DNA of 13,387 bases from Chloracidobacterium sp. UBA3360 (GCA_002360555.1 DEQS01000016.1:2271-15657), one strand, 5' to 3'. Positions 1 through 7,425 are shown, counted from the stretch's first letter. Notes: generated by a model not told the origin, from the letters alone. Made by a program: numbers and translations.

Positions 1-890
1 GCCGACCCGCCGTTGATCATTACGACCAACGGTATATTTTCGACCTTACCGCCGGTCGCCCGCAGTTCACGCCCGGCAGTTGCCTTGGCTCCCTTGACCG
101 AAACGACGGTCTGTCCGCCATCAACAAATTTACTCGTTACTGCAATTGCCTGATCGAGTATGCCGCCCGGATTGCCGCGAAGGTCTAGGATCAGGCTCTT
201 CATCCCTTGTTTTTTGAGCTCGTCCATCGCGATCGACAGCTCTTCGCCCGTCGTCTGCTGAAATCCGCCGGTCAGCCCGACATAGCCGATGTTGTTCGGC
301 AGCATAAAATAATTGCGGATCGACGGCAGCGGCACACCGCCGCGCACAAGCTCAAAATCTATTGGCCCGTTCGAACCGACGCGTTCGACCTGTACCTTGA
401 CGCTCGTACCACGCGGCCCACGAACATTTTTCGAAACCTCTGCACTCGTCCATTCCTTAGCGTCTTTGCCCGCGACCGTCACAAACCTGTCGCCGTAGCG
501 AAGCCCCGCCTTGTCCGCCGGTGTATTTGGCACGACCGACTGAACATAAACTCCATCGCGGTGCTGCAATATCGACACGCCAATGCCGTAAAACTGCGAC
601 GATTGCTCTTCGTCAAGCTTTCTCAGTTCGTCGCGTGAAAAGAACGACGAATGCGGATCGAGCGTCCACAGCATCGCCTGCATCGATTGGTCGGTGAGCT
701 TTTCGTGGTTGACGGAACCCGCGTAATTTTGATCGACAACATCGAGTATCTCTTTGTAATCCGCGGTTACGCGTTCGTTGGTCACCGCCGTACCGGACGC
801 GGACCGCGTGGGCAGCTTGCCGACGAGTCCGCCGACAACCGCTCCGATGACGATCACGACCACCGCTATCAATGCAAAATATCTATTCAT
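1..890 (-). CDS. S41-family C-terminal processing peptidase (CtpA/Prc-like), 3' part beyond the window
   Basis: Reading the minus strand from the ATG at 888-890 gives an open frame of 296 residues that runs off the left edge. Residues about 5-24 are one hydrophobic segment, so the protein is anchored or exported with its bulk in the periplasm. A region near residues 60-95 (WTLDPHSSFF) is typical of the segment before the PDZ domain in these proteases. Residues about 100-183 form a PDZ domain (YGIGVSI, then VVPNTPADKAGLRYGDRF). The S41 core follows from about 195, with the signature LRGNPGG at 237-243. The frame ends at VVMINGGS, inside the conserved stretch that carries the catalytic serine; the catalytic lysine lies outside. 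Such enzymes cut substrate proteins near their C-terminus. Only a weak AGG about 19 nt upstream could serve as a ribosome site. Family call is firm; the individual substrate is unknown. Confidence 0.93.
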   Translation of the reverse strand, partial: MNRYFALIAVVVIVIGAVVGGLVGKLPTRSASGTAVTNERVTADYKEILDVVDQNYAGSVNHEKLTDQSMQAMLWTLDPHSSFFSRDELRKLDEEQSSQFYGIGVSILQHRDGVYVQSVVPNTPADKAGLRYGDRFVTVAGKDAKEWTSAEVSKNVRGPRGTSVKVQVERVGSNGPIDFELVRGGVPLPSIRNYFMLPNNIGYVGLTGGFQQTTGEELSIAMDELKKQGMKSLILDLRGNPGGILDQAIAVTSKFVDGGQTVVSVKGAKATAGRELRATGGKVENIPLVVMINGGS

Positions 891-1032
891 AAACGCTAAA
901 AACGAACACCTATTCAATATATCATAGACTCAGTAAGTTACATTTTCGTTGGCTTTAACCCGCGAGCCGCACCTAATTTAACGGCAAAATTTACTTTTCG
1001 GTGTCAAAAAATTACCATTAGCTTTTTGCAAA
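891..1032. promoter_or_regulatory. Divergent intergenic region between S41 protease and glycosyltransferase
   Basis: This 142-nt AT-rich gap must hold the promoters of two divergent genes. On the minus strand a -10-like TATGAT lies at 921-926, about 30 nt before the protease ATG, without a good -35 partner. A perfect TTGACA is also present on the minus strand but no -10 box sits at a normal distance. On the plus strand TTGGCT and TAATTT are 19 nt apart, a poor match. No convincing Shine-Dalgarno sequence precedes either start. Specific promoter assignments are weak. Confidence 0.3.
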
Positions 1033-1782
1033 ATGAAACCATCTGTTTCCATCGTCATCCCGGCATTTAACGAAAGCGAGCGAATCGTCGCCCCGCTTCG
1101 CACGATCCTCGAATTTGTCGAGGCGGGTGAGACCGCGTACGAGGTCATCGTCGTCGATGACGGTTCATCGGACGATACCTCCGAAGTCGCCCGCCGCATC
1201 TTTGCAGAACGCCCGGGCGTCGCGACCAACGTTATTAGATACGAAAAAAACCGCGGTAAAGGTTTCGCCGTAAATACCGGTTTGCAAGCCGCAACGGCTG
1301 ATATCGCAGTTTTCACCGATGCCGATCTCTCAACGCCTATCACCGAGATGGACAAACTCGTCGACCCGATCAAATCAGGTGAATTCGACGTTACTTTCGG
1401 CTCTCGAGCCCTCGATCGAAGTTTGATCGGCTCGCGTCAGCCGTGGATTCGGGAACAAGGCGGCCGCGTTGTTAATCGGATCATCCGCATAATGTCCGGC
1501 CTCGATTTTGCCGATACGCAGTGCGGATTCAAAGCCTTTAACATGGACAAATTCCGCCCGTTGCTCGACGTGATGGCGATTGACCGTTTTGGTTTCGACA
1601 TCGAGTTTCTTTACGTCGCAAGTTACCACGGCCTTCGTTTGGCGGAGATCCCAGTCCGCTGGAACGACGTCGCCGGATCAAAAGTCAGCCCCCTGCGCGA
1701 CACTCGACGCATGATGGGCGAACTCGCCCAGATCCGCCGCAACTCGCGGCAAGGCGTTTACGACAGAATTCAAACAGGATAG
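1033..1782 (+). CDS. Family 2 glycosyltransferase, dolichyl/undecaprenyl-phosphate glucosyltransferase type
   Basis: The 249-residue product is a GT-A fold transferase expected to move a sugar from a nucleotide sugar to a polyprenyl phosphate at the inner face of the membrane, feeding cell-envelope glycan synthesis. Visible motifs are the N-terminal strand VSIVIPAFNE, the nucleotide-binding VDDGSSDDT (41-49), NRGKGFAV (73-80), the metal-binding DADLSTP (96-102), and RFGFDIEFLYVA (185-196) followed by PVRWND, an arrangement typical of the Alg5-like subgroup. There is no transmembrane helix at either end, unlike eukaryotic Alg5, so membrane contact must be peripheral. The start is the first ATG; no Shine-Dalgarno sequence is visible. 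The last three codons and the stop lie inside a hairpin repeat (1773-1835). The gene is followed by pdxJ after 65 nt. Exact donor and acceptor cannot be read from the sequence. Confidence 0.88.
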   Translation: MKPSVSIVIPAFNESERIVAPLRTILEFVEAGETAYEVIVVDDGSSDDTSEVARRIFAERPGVATNVIRYEKNRGKGFAVNTGLQAATADIAVFTDADLSTPITEMDKLVDPIKSGEFDVTFGSRALDRSLIGSRQPWIREQGGRVVNRIIRIMSGLDFADTQCGFKAFNMDKFRPLLDVMAIDRFGFDIEFLYVASYHGLRLAEIPVRWNDVAGSKVSPLRDTRRMMGELAQIRRNSRQGVYDRIQTG

Positions 1783-1835
1783 ACAGGATCAGATAGGTCT
1801 TCAATTTTTATCCTGCTTATCCTGTCCATCCTGTT
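1773..1835. repeat. Hairpin repeat with 9-nt period (ACAGGAT/ATCCTGT type)
   Basis: The right arm 1809-1835 is three 9-nt units: TATCCTGCT, TATCCTGTC, CATCCTGTT. The left arm starting at 1773 carries the complement, AACAGGATA then GACAGGATC. Left arm 1773-1792 pairs with 1816-1835 at 18 of 20 positions around a 23-nt loop. It contains the stop codon of the upstream glycosyltransferase and ends 12 nt before the pdxJ ATG, leaving pdxJ with no visible Shine-Dalgarno sequence. No T-run follows, so it is not a classical terminator. From memory, ATCCTGT-type repeats occur scattered in many bacterial genomes; only one copy is in this window. Confidence 0.75.
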
Positions 1836-1847
1836 AAAATTATTCTT

Positions 1848-2591
1848 ATGTCAGCAAAGCTTAACGTCAACATCGACCACGTCGCCACTATCCGCGAGGC
1901 TCGCAAGACCATCGAACCGAGCATCGTCACCGCCGCCGTCATTTGCGAACAGGCTGGTGCCAACGGCATAACCGTCCACCTTCGCGGGGATCGCCGGCAC
2001 ATCCAAGACCGCGATATCGAATTGCTGCGCGATGTCGTTACGACGTATCTAAACGTCGAAATGGCCGCGACCGACGAGATGATCGGCATTGCCGAACGCA
2101 CAAAGCCCGACGCCGTTTCGCTCGTGCCCGAGAGTGCGAACGAGATCACAACCGAAGGCGGTCTGGACGTTATCGGTAATTTCGAAACGGTAAAGAACGC
2201 GGTAGAAAGACTAAAAGCCGCCGGTGTTTTCGTCAGCATTTTTATCGACCCAAACATCAACCAGATCGACGCCGCAAGTCGTGTCGGTGCCCAACAGATC
2301 GAATTATGCACGGCTGACTATGCGGAACTCACGCTTTCCGCCCGTGCCGCCCACGGCGAAGGTGCTCAAAAAGCCGCATCCGAAGTAAACCGCATTCGCG
2401 AAGCCTGCGTTCACGCCAAATCCCTTGGCCTGATCGTCGCCGCCGGCCACGGCCTGACCTATCGCAACGTCCCGGCCCTCGCCGCGATCCCCGAGATCAC
2501 CGAATTTAACATCGGCCACAACATCATCTCGCGTGCGGTATTTGTCGGATTAAACCAGGCGGTAAAAGAGATGATCGACGCCATCTCATAG
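1848..2591 (+). CDS. pdxJ: Pyridoxine 5'-phosphate synthase
   Basis: The 247-residue protein condenses 1-deoxy-D-xylulose 5-phosphate with 3-amino-2-oxopropyl phosphate to form pyridoxine 5'-phosphate, the closing step of the DXP-dependent vitamin B6 pathway in the cytoplasm. Length matches the family (about 240-250). Diagnostic motifs are NVNIDHVATIRxAR (6-19), GITVHLR (40-46), DRRHIQDRD (48-56), NVEMA (69-73), LVPE followed by ITTEGGLDV, AGHGLTYRN near residue 195, and NIGHNIISRA near the end. One oddity is Gly47, where the family usually has Glu (HLREDRRHI); the codon is GGG, one change from GAG. The ATG at 1848 is the only start that keeps the N-terminal strand. No Shine-Dalgarno sequence is seen; a hairpin repeat lies just upstream. 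The protein is otherwise intact and probably active. Confidence 0.97.
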   Translation: MSAKLNVNIDHVATIREARKTIEPSIVTAAVICEQAGANGITVHLRGDRRHIQDRDIELLRDVVTTYLNVEMAATDEMIGIAERTKPDAVSLVPESANEITTEGGLDVIGNFETVKNAVERLKAAGVFVSIFIDPNINQIDAASRVGAQQIELCTADYAELTLSARAAHGEGAQKAASEVNRIREACVHAKSLGLIVAAGHGLTYRNVPALAAIPEITEFNIGHNIISRAVFVGLNQAVKEMIDAIS

Positions 2592-2602
2592 CGACGGGGT
2601 TC

Positions 2603-2631
2603 TTGCTCGTTCGCATCGCACAAGTTAGAAT
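2603..2631 (+). promoter_or_regulatory. Candidate sigma70-type promoter of the MORN-repeat gene
   Basis: TTGCTC at 2603-2608 and TAGAAT at 2626-2631 are separated by exactly 17 nt. Transcription would begin near 2638, giving a leader of only about 22 nt before the ATG at 2661, in a gap of 69 nt after pdxJ. The leader has no Shine-Dalgarno sequence. No terminator hairpin follows pdxJ, so read-through is also possible. The match is to the general bacterial consensus, and the match is imperfect. Confidence 0.45.
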
Positions 2632-2660
2632 CACACTAGCAACCACCTCTCCAACAATTT

Positions 2661-4547
2661 ATGACCTACACCAAAATGTTACTCGCAGTGGCGATCGCCG
2701 TTGCTGCACAAATTACAACTGCGTCCGCACAGAGCCCAACCCCTTCGACCGGCGTTCCAAAGACTGACGATTTTTCATTTCTCCTGAATACGATTGAGGA
2801 TAAATGCGTTTCCGGCAACTGCGTCAACGGCAAAGGCAAGAAAGCGTACAGCAATGGCGACAATTACGAAGGTGATTTTGTTAACGGCAAACATCACGGC
2901 CAAGGCACCTATCGAACGAAAGAGGGCCAAGTTTATGTCGGGCAATTCGCCAAAGGTGCGTATAACGGCCGAGGCAAGATCACCTTTCCAAACGGCGAAA
3001 CGTACGAAGGTGGGTGGCTGCAGAATCAACGCAGCGGGAAAGGAAAGGCCATTTACAAAGACGGCGAGGTCTACGAGGGCGATTGGCTCGCGGACAAACG
3101 AAACGGCGTCGGACGCTGTGCATATGCGAACGGCGACATTTACAACGGTGATTGGGTCAATAACGACCGTGAGGGTAAGGCGACCTACTATTTCAAGGAC
3201 GGCAGCTACTACATCGGCCTCTGGAAAAACAATTTACAGCACGGCGAGGGACGATACTTCAACAAATCTACTGGAAACACGATCAACGGAATTTGGAAAG
3301 ACGGCGTTGCTCCCTATGCACTAGCACCAAAGCCGACCCCAACACCAAGCCCAACCACCGGCCAGATGACATTTGAGGGCGGAGCAAATTATGACGGACC
3401 AGTCGAGCAGGCCAAGCCAATTAGCTCTACAACGACAAAGTGCATCTCGGGTAATTGCCTGAATGGCGTTGGGAAATACATCTTCCCCACCGGAGTAATT
3501 TACGAAGGTTCATTCGTAAATGGAAGTGCAAACGGCAAGGGAAAGGTGACCTATAAGGATGGCGGATCGTACGTCGGTGATCTAATTAACGGCAAGATGG
3601 AAGGCAGAGGCATCTTTCTGTATGCAAACGGAAATACTTATGACGGCGGTTGGCTGAATAACGTTAAATCCGGTCAAGGAACTCAAACCTTAAAAGCGAG
3701 CGGCGAGTTCTATGTCGGTCAGTTTGCGGGCGACAAACGTAACGGCAAGGGCAAAGCAACATACAAAAATGGCGACATCTACGATGGCGATTGGGTAAAC
3801 GGCATGCGCGAAGGTCAGGCGACATACACGTTCCGAAACGGCAGCTATTACATCGGCGGTTTCAAAAACGATAAGCAGGACGGTCCGGGAAAGCAATTTA
3901 ACAAACTCACCGGTAGAATGACCGAGGGAACATGGAAAGACGGTGCATTTGTTAACACGCCCGGCGTGACAAAGGTCACCGCGACCGATGCCGCGCCAAA
4001 ATCTCCCGTCGTCGAAACTATGTCTCAATTACGAGAGACCCTGAACGGCAAGTACGACTATCTGGACCGAAAGCCTCTCACGTACATCTTAACGAACAAG
4101 AAAACGAACGCGGTACTGCGATACAAGATCGAATTCATCAATGACGGCGGAAAGATGGCGTTCAAATGGAAAGAAAGCACCAAAAACGAACAATCCGAAA
4201 AGCTGGTCATCACCGACGAAGCGTTGAGATCGGCGACCAAATACGTCAACTTCTACGCCAGCAAAACCACGATCGCGCCCGACAAAGAGATCGCGTTCAT
4301 CCTTAGCCAGAAACTCCATAAAGATCTAAAAGACAAAGAAGAGATACGGCTAGATCTGGGCAGCGGCGAGAAACGCTTTACTTTCCTTATGAGCTTATCC
4401 GCGTCGAGCGGAACGTACACCGACAAAAGGATAAAGGTGCTTCACTACCAAGCCGACGACGGGTCCAAGGTACAGATCCTAGACGATCCGATCTGCCCGC
4501 TCATCATTAAGATCGAAACGTCGGAGTACACGTTAACTCTGGTTTGA
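2661..4547 (+). CDS. Exported protein with two MORN-repeat arrays and an unrecognised C-terminal domain
   Basis: The 628-residue protein begins with a signal peptide (basic start, hydrophobic 6-22, cleavage likely after ASA-Q near residue 23), so it acts outside the cytoplasmic membrane. Array 1 (49-213) and array 2 (261-426) are each about seven MORN units of the G-x-Y-x-G-x-W/F-x-x-x-x-x-x-G-x-G type. Each opens with the same C-[VI]-SGNC-[VL]-NG motif and ends with an FNKxTG...WKDG unit, at a near-constant offset of 212-213 residues, so the whole array was duplicated. A Pro/Thr linker (222-235) divides them. Residues about 455-628 form a separate, probably beta-rich domain (DYLDRKPLTYIL, then FKWKEST) that I do not recognise. 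MORN repeats elsewhere bind lipids or scaffold proteins; the role here is unknown. It has its own candidate promoter and a terminator just downstream. Confidence 0.9.
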   Translation: MTYTKMLLAVAIAVAAQITTASAQSPTPSTGVPKTDDFSFLLNTIEDKCVSGNCVNGKGKKAYSNGDNYEGDFVNGKHHGQGTYRTKEGQVYVGQFAKGAYNGRGKITFPNGETYEGGWLQNQRSGKGKAIYKDGEVYEGDWLADKRNGVGRCAYANGDIYNGDWVNNDREGKATYYFKDGSYYIGLWKNNLQHGEGRYFNKSTGNTINGIWKDGVAPYALAPKPTPTPSPTTGQMTFEGGANYDGPVEQAKPISSTTTKCISGNCLNGVGKYIFPTGVIYEGSFVNGSANGKGKVTYKDGGSYVGDLINGKMEGRGIFLYANGNTYDGGWLNNVKSGQGTQTLKASGEFYVGQFAGDKRNGKGKATYKNGDIYDGDWVNGMREGQATYTFRNGSYYIGGFKNDKQDGPGKQFNKLTGRMTEGTWKDGAFVNTPGVTKVTATDAAPKSPVVETMSQLRETLNGKYDYLDRKPLTYILTNKKTNAVLRYKIEFINDGGKMAFKWKESTKNEQSEKLVITDEALRSATKYVNFYASKTTIAPDKEIAFILSQKLHKDLKDKEEIRLDLGSGEKRFTFLMSLSASSGTYTDKRIKVLHYQADDGSKVQILDDPICPLIIKIETSEYTLTLV

Positions 4548-4562
4548 TACTGATAAAAAGTT

Positions 4563-4591
4563 CGACGCCTTTGCCATAGACAAAGGCGTCG
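4563..4591. terminator. Bidirectional intrinsic terminator between convergent genes
   Basis: An 11-bp perfect stem (left 4563-4573, right 4581-4591, core GACGCCTTTG/CAAAGGCGTC) closes a 7-nt loop. On the minus strand the stem is followed by AACTTTTTATC, a proper T-run, so it best terminates the convergent lipoprotein gene. On the plus strand it follows the MORN gene by 15 nt but only a loose AT-rich tail comes after it. It probably serves both. Confidence 0.8.
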
Positions 4592-4621
4592 TCAATATAT
4601 CGACCAACCATCTGCTCGATC

Positions 4622-5431
4622 CTATTTCGCCGCCGGTGCTCCCGTCACGGTAAATTTCATATCCTGCGACGTTTGCGATAGCTTTCGGTCGTTGGCGTTA
4701 AATGCTTCGACCTTTGCGGTGTAGTTTCCCGGAGCCAAAGGCTTATCAAGGCTGGCCGAAGTGCCGTCCACACGTTTGTTGATGTAATCGTAGTTGGTTT
4801 CCGCTCCGCTGGAGCTGTCGGCGTGGATACTGTATTTGTAATATGCCGCATCCGGATACGCGTCCCACTTGACTTCGATCCCCGCAGCCGCGACCTTCGA
4901 ACCGGCTTTTGGATTTACGAGTTTCAGATCATTTTTAAAGAGGTGCGTGTCGGGTGCAAAATAGGTTTTGCCGTCCTCGATATTGTATTTTGCGGCCGAG
5001 ATAAAACCTGCTGTCGCAAAGACATAATACGGCGTCTCAAAAACCTGCACGGTCAGCCCTTCATACATGCCGGGCGGAACGTCCTTGATCAGGTATTCAC
5101 CCGCGTCGTCGGTTTTGGTGGTAAATGTCTCCCCGCTACAGCCGTTCAAATACTGGCTAAACTTTGCGCAAAGCTTTACCTGCACACCGACCGCAGGCTT
5201 TTCGTTATAAAACGCCTTGCCCTGAACATTTGCTTTACCCGCAGCAGGCTTTTCCTTTTCCACGCCCGTACCCGAAGGAATAGTGCCGTCTTTGTTAGGC
5301 TGCACAGCCTCTTTATTCGCCTTGGCAGTTCCACCGTTGCCATCAGCCTGATTCCCCTTCGATCCGCAGCCGCCCGCGATCAACGAAACCATCACAAGTG
5401 CCACACACATTAACTTAAATACTATCGACAT
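4622..5431 (-). CDS. Putative lipoprotein with carboxypeptidase-regulatory-like and Fn3-like domains
   Basis: I start this 269-residue protein at the ATG ending at 5431: a GGGAG ribosome site lies about 10 nt upstream, and a lipoprotein signal follows at once (MSIVFKLMCVALVMV..., AGGC with Cys22 as the lipid site). A longer frame back to 5533 would run across the promoter and is unlikely. Residues 23-66 are a flexible Gly/Asn/Lys-rich tether. Residues about 68-170 look like a CarboxypepD-regulatory-like beta-sandwich (VQGKAFYNEKPAVGVQVKL, then TDDAGEYLIKDVPPGMY), with Cys88 and Cys98 a possible disulfide. Residues about 172-263 look like a fibronectin type III-type domain (IEVKWDAYPDAAYYKYSI, then LAPGNYTAKVEAF). 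No catalytic site is visible, so it is probably a binding or structural surface protein. It converges on the MORN gene across a shared terminator. Confidence 0.82.
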   Translation of the reverse strand: MSIVFKLMCVALVMVSLIAGGCGSKGNQADGNGGTAKANKEAVQPNKDGTIPSGTGVEKEKPAAGKANVQGKAFYNEKPAVGVQVKLCAKFSQYLNGCSGETFTTKTDDAGEYLIKDVPPGMYEGLTVQVFETPYYVFATAGFISAAKYNIEDGKTYFAPDTHLFKNDLKLVNPKAGSKVAAAGIEVKWDAYPDAAYYKYSIHADSSSGAETNYDYINKRVDGTSASLDKPLAPGNYTAKVEAFNANDRKLSQTSQDMKFTVTGAPAAK

Positions 5432-5484
5432 AGATCGTTTTCTCCCTGAAACTAAAAAGATAGGCGAATAAACCGTCTCGCCGG

Positions 5485-5499
5485 TAATTCTAAGAATTA
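5485..5499. promoter_or_regulatory. Perfect 15-nt palindrome over the -10 region, possible operator
   Basis: TAATTCT-A-AGAATTA is a perfect 7+1+7 inverted repeat. It overlaps the -10 box of the lipoprotein promoter by four bases and covers the expected transcription start, the position where a dimeric repressor would block initiation. No regulator gene lies nearby to name. AT-rich palindromes of this size can also arise by chance, so this is only a candidate. Confidence 0.4.
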
Positions 5500-5523
5500 T
5501 AGGTTTGAACGGAAAAAACGCAA
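5496..5523 (-). promoter_or_regulatory. Candidate sigma70-type promoter of the lipoprotein gene
   Basis: On the minus strand a perfect TATAAT (5496-5501) lies 16 nt downstream of TTGCGT (5518-5523), which matches the first three bases of the -35 consensus. Transcription would start near 5489, leaving a leader of about 58 nt that contains the GGGAG ribosome site and the ATG ending at 5431. Its position supports the shorter start chosen for the lipoprotein. Confidence 0.55.
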
Positions 5524-5526
5524 ACT

Positions 5527-5589
5527 CTTGCACGGGCAGAACGATTGAATCAGGTAGTCAAAGAGATGATCGAAACAATTGGTAGCTAG
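5527..5589 (+). pseudogene. Possible relic resembling the 3' end of pdxJ
   Basis: In the frame ending at the TAG of 5587-5589 the translation is LARAERLNQVVKEMIETIGS. The last codons of pdxJ at 2550-2591 read LNQAVKEMIDAIS and stop. Over the twelve codons from LNQ, nine residues match and about 27 of 36 bases match, with the stop in nearly the same place. The upstream LARA also recalls the ISRA of pdxJ. Upstream of this the likeness disappears and an in-frame stop occurs at 5506-5508. It could be the tail of a decayed or transferred pdxJ-like gene, or a coincidence; nothing here encodes a functional product. Confidence 0.25.
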
Positions 5590-5671
5590 ATTGAATATCC
5601 ACACCAACAGACAACCTTTTTTCCTCTTCGAAACTCTGTTACATTGATTAATATTCAGTTTGGAGAAAAAA

Positions 5672-7423
5672 ATGAAAATCGTGCGATGGTGCTCACTATT
5701 CGTCGTTCTGGCTTGTCCCGCTTTATCGTTCACTCAAAAAAATGCTGCCCCTACAGCTGAAGAGGTGAAAGAAAAACAGCGAAAGGTTACGGCGATCGTC
5801 GATCAATTAGCTACCGAGATCCCAAATTTTCGTCTCGGTGCCAATCGCGCATATCTTTACGCAATTTCAGGGCGTCATATTTGCAAAACCGATCCGACTC
5901 GGGCTGCTGAACTGATGCAGAGTTCCATCGCTGAATTGACTAGTGCTCAATTGCAAGCAGAGACGGAGCGAAAGAGTAATCAACCGAACGAATTGCTCAC
6001 CAGCCAAACAACCCGCCCGCGTGTTCTCAACACAATAGCCATTTGTGACGCGGAATATGCATTGCAAAGTCTTTATAAAACCCGCCCAATAGCAGTTGAA
6101 AGGGCAATGTCTGGCGGGGCATTGAAAACAACGAAGATCACTAATAGCAATGGAAATAACTTATCTATCGCCCAAAACGAGACCAGTCTTGAACTAGCAA
6201 TAATGAGACTGGCTGCTGACCAGAACCCCGAACGGGCCATTGCGTTGCTGAAAGAATCACTAAAGCGGGATCTTTCGTCTGAAACGTTTACTTTGTTACA
6301 GAAATTACATGCAAAGGATCCAGACGAAGCTATGCCACTCACTAACGAAGTGGTCGAAAAACTTACTCAAAAAGGCCTTTTAATCAATGGGCAGCCGAAT
6401 GCCCAGTACATTTCATTGGCTATCCGGCTCTTAGCAGAATTTTCGCGAACAAAAGGCCCAACTGAAAAGTCAATAAAACTCGAACTGTCACAAATGCGTG
6501 CCCTTGCCGAAAAACTGTTCACTGCCTATTTTGATCAGAGTAATAATAATGGGTATTTTCAACCTTCGACACTTATTCAATTTGCCGAAAAACTTTCCCC
6601 TGGCTATATCCCGCGACTAAAGGCTCAGGAAAAGTCTAACCTTGCTCGTTCCGGCCGCCAGCCCGGTAACCCGGCACTTGGCGCTCTACTAAGCAGCAAT
6701 CCGACTGCCGAAAAATTGATCTCTGAAGCGAAGAATTATCCGTTGGAATCGCGTAGACAACTCTATTCAACGGCAGCAAATAAACTTGCCGATTCTGGGG
6801 ATCTTAACGCTGCGAACGCTCTGTTAAATGAAAATTTCTCCGATGACGCTCTCACTAACGCTCAAGAAAGCCTTAACTATTTCTATGCCCACCGTCTGAT
6901 GTTGCAGGGCAAATATCCCGAGGCCGAGAGAATAATGGGTGATTTTCCTGAGAGCAATCGAAATGCCGCCCTTATTAATTTGGCTATTGTTGTGTTTGAG
7001 AAGGACAAAGTTGAAAACAAATCAGCGGCCACATTGATTTTGGATAAAGTTCGGATGCAAATGGCTGAAAAACCTGCAAACCAAAACGAAATGTCTCAAC
7101 TCATGCGGCTTATTTCTGCCTATGCAAAGATAGACACACCGCAGGCATTTCGTATGACGGAGGCTTTGGCGCCAATGATGAACGAACTTACCGAAGCCTC
7201 CGTTTTAGTCAGAAGTTTTCAGGGTGGGTATGATTTACAGCAAGGGGAATTTTTGATAGGAAATGGAATGCCGTTCAACTTCTACCCTGAAATGTCGGTC
7301 TTACGGATCTTGGCAGATAGCGATCTTGATCGAACAACCAAACTTCTTGACGGATTTTCTCGGGCTGATATTCGCGTCTCACTAAAACTACAACTCGCGG
7401 AAAATATTTCCAGTCAGCGATAA
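5672..7423 (+). CDS. Exported, mainly helical protein of unknown function
   Basis: I place the start at the ATG of 5672-5674, six nt after a clear GGAG, rather than at the TTG four codons earlier; this gives 583 residues. The N-terminus is a signal peptide (MKIVRWCSLFVVLACPALSF). VLAC could make Cys15 a lipid site, though ordinary cleavage near residue 20-22 is equally possible. The mature part is Gln/Asn/Glu-rich and looks alpha-helical, with repeated amphipathic segments such as AADQNPERAIALLKESL (181-197) and ALAEKLFTAYF, which suggest TPR- or HEAT-like superhelical repeats. No catalytic motif is visible. Base composition is more AT-rich than the neighbouring uvrA and pdxJ, with many AAT, TTA and AAA codons. 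It stands alone between a convergent uvrA and a divergent lipoprotein gene, so context gives no function. I do not recognise a family. Confidence 0.8.
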   Translation: MKIVRWCSLFVVLACPALSFTQKNAAPTAEEVKEKQRKVTAIVDQLATEIPNFRLGANRAYLYAISGRHICKTDPTRAAELMQSSIAELTSAQLQAETERKSNQPNELLTSQTTRPRVLNTIAICDAEYALQSLYKTRPIAVERAMSGGALKTTKITNSNGNNLSIAQNETSLELAIMRLAADQNPERAIALLKESLKRDLSSETFTLLQKLHAKDPDEAMPLTNEVVEKLTQKGLLINGQPNAQYISLAIRLLAEFSRTKGPTEKSIKLELSQMRALAEKLFTAYFDQSNNNGYFQPSTLIQFAEKLSPGYIPRLKAQEKSNLARSGRQPGNPALGALLSSNPTAEKLISEAKNYPLESRRQLYSTAANKLADSGDLNAANALLNENFSDDALTNAQESLNYFYAHRLMLQGKYPEAERIMGDFPESNRNAALINLAIVVFEKDKVENKSAATLILDKVRMQMAEKPANQNEMSQLMRLISAYAKIDTPQAFRMTEALAPMMNELTEASVLVRSFQGGYDLQQGEFLIGNGMPFNFYPEMSVLRILADSDLDRTTKLLDGFSRADIRVSLKLQLAENISSQR

Positions 7424-7425
7424 AC

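Noticed and set aside
207..899. Plus-strand open frames opposite the S41 protease.
   Set aside because: The minus-strand frame encodes clear PDZ and S41 motifs; the plus-strand frames are Arg/His-rich shadows with no family likeness.
2811..3940. Regularly spaced repeats that could be taken for a CRISPR or other direct-repeat array.
   Set aside because: They are diverged, in-frame MORN codons with a period of about 69 nt and no conserved spacer-repeat structure.
5432..5533. A 34-residue N-terminal extension of the lipoprotein frame.
   Set aside because: It would cover the promoter and palindrome, and a GGGAG site plus a lipoprotein signal define the shorter start.
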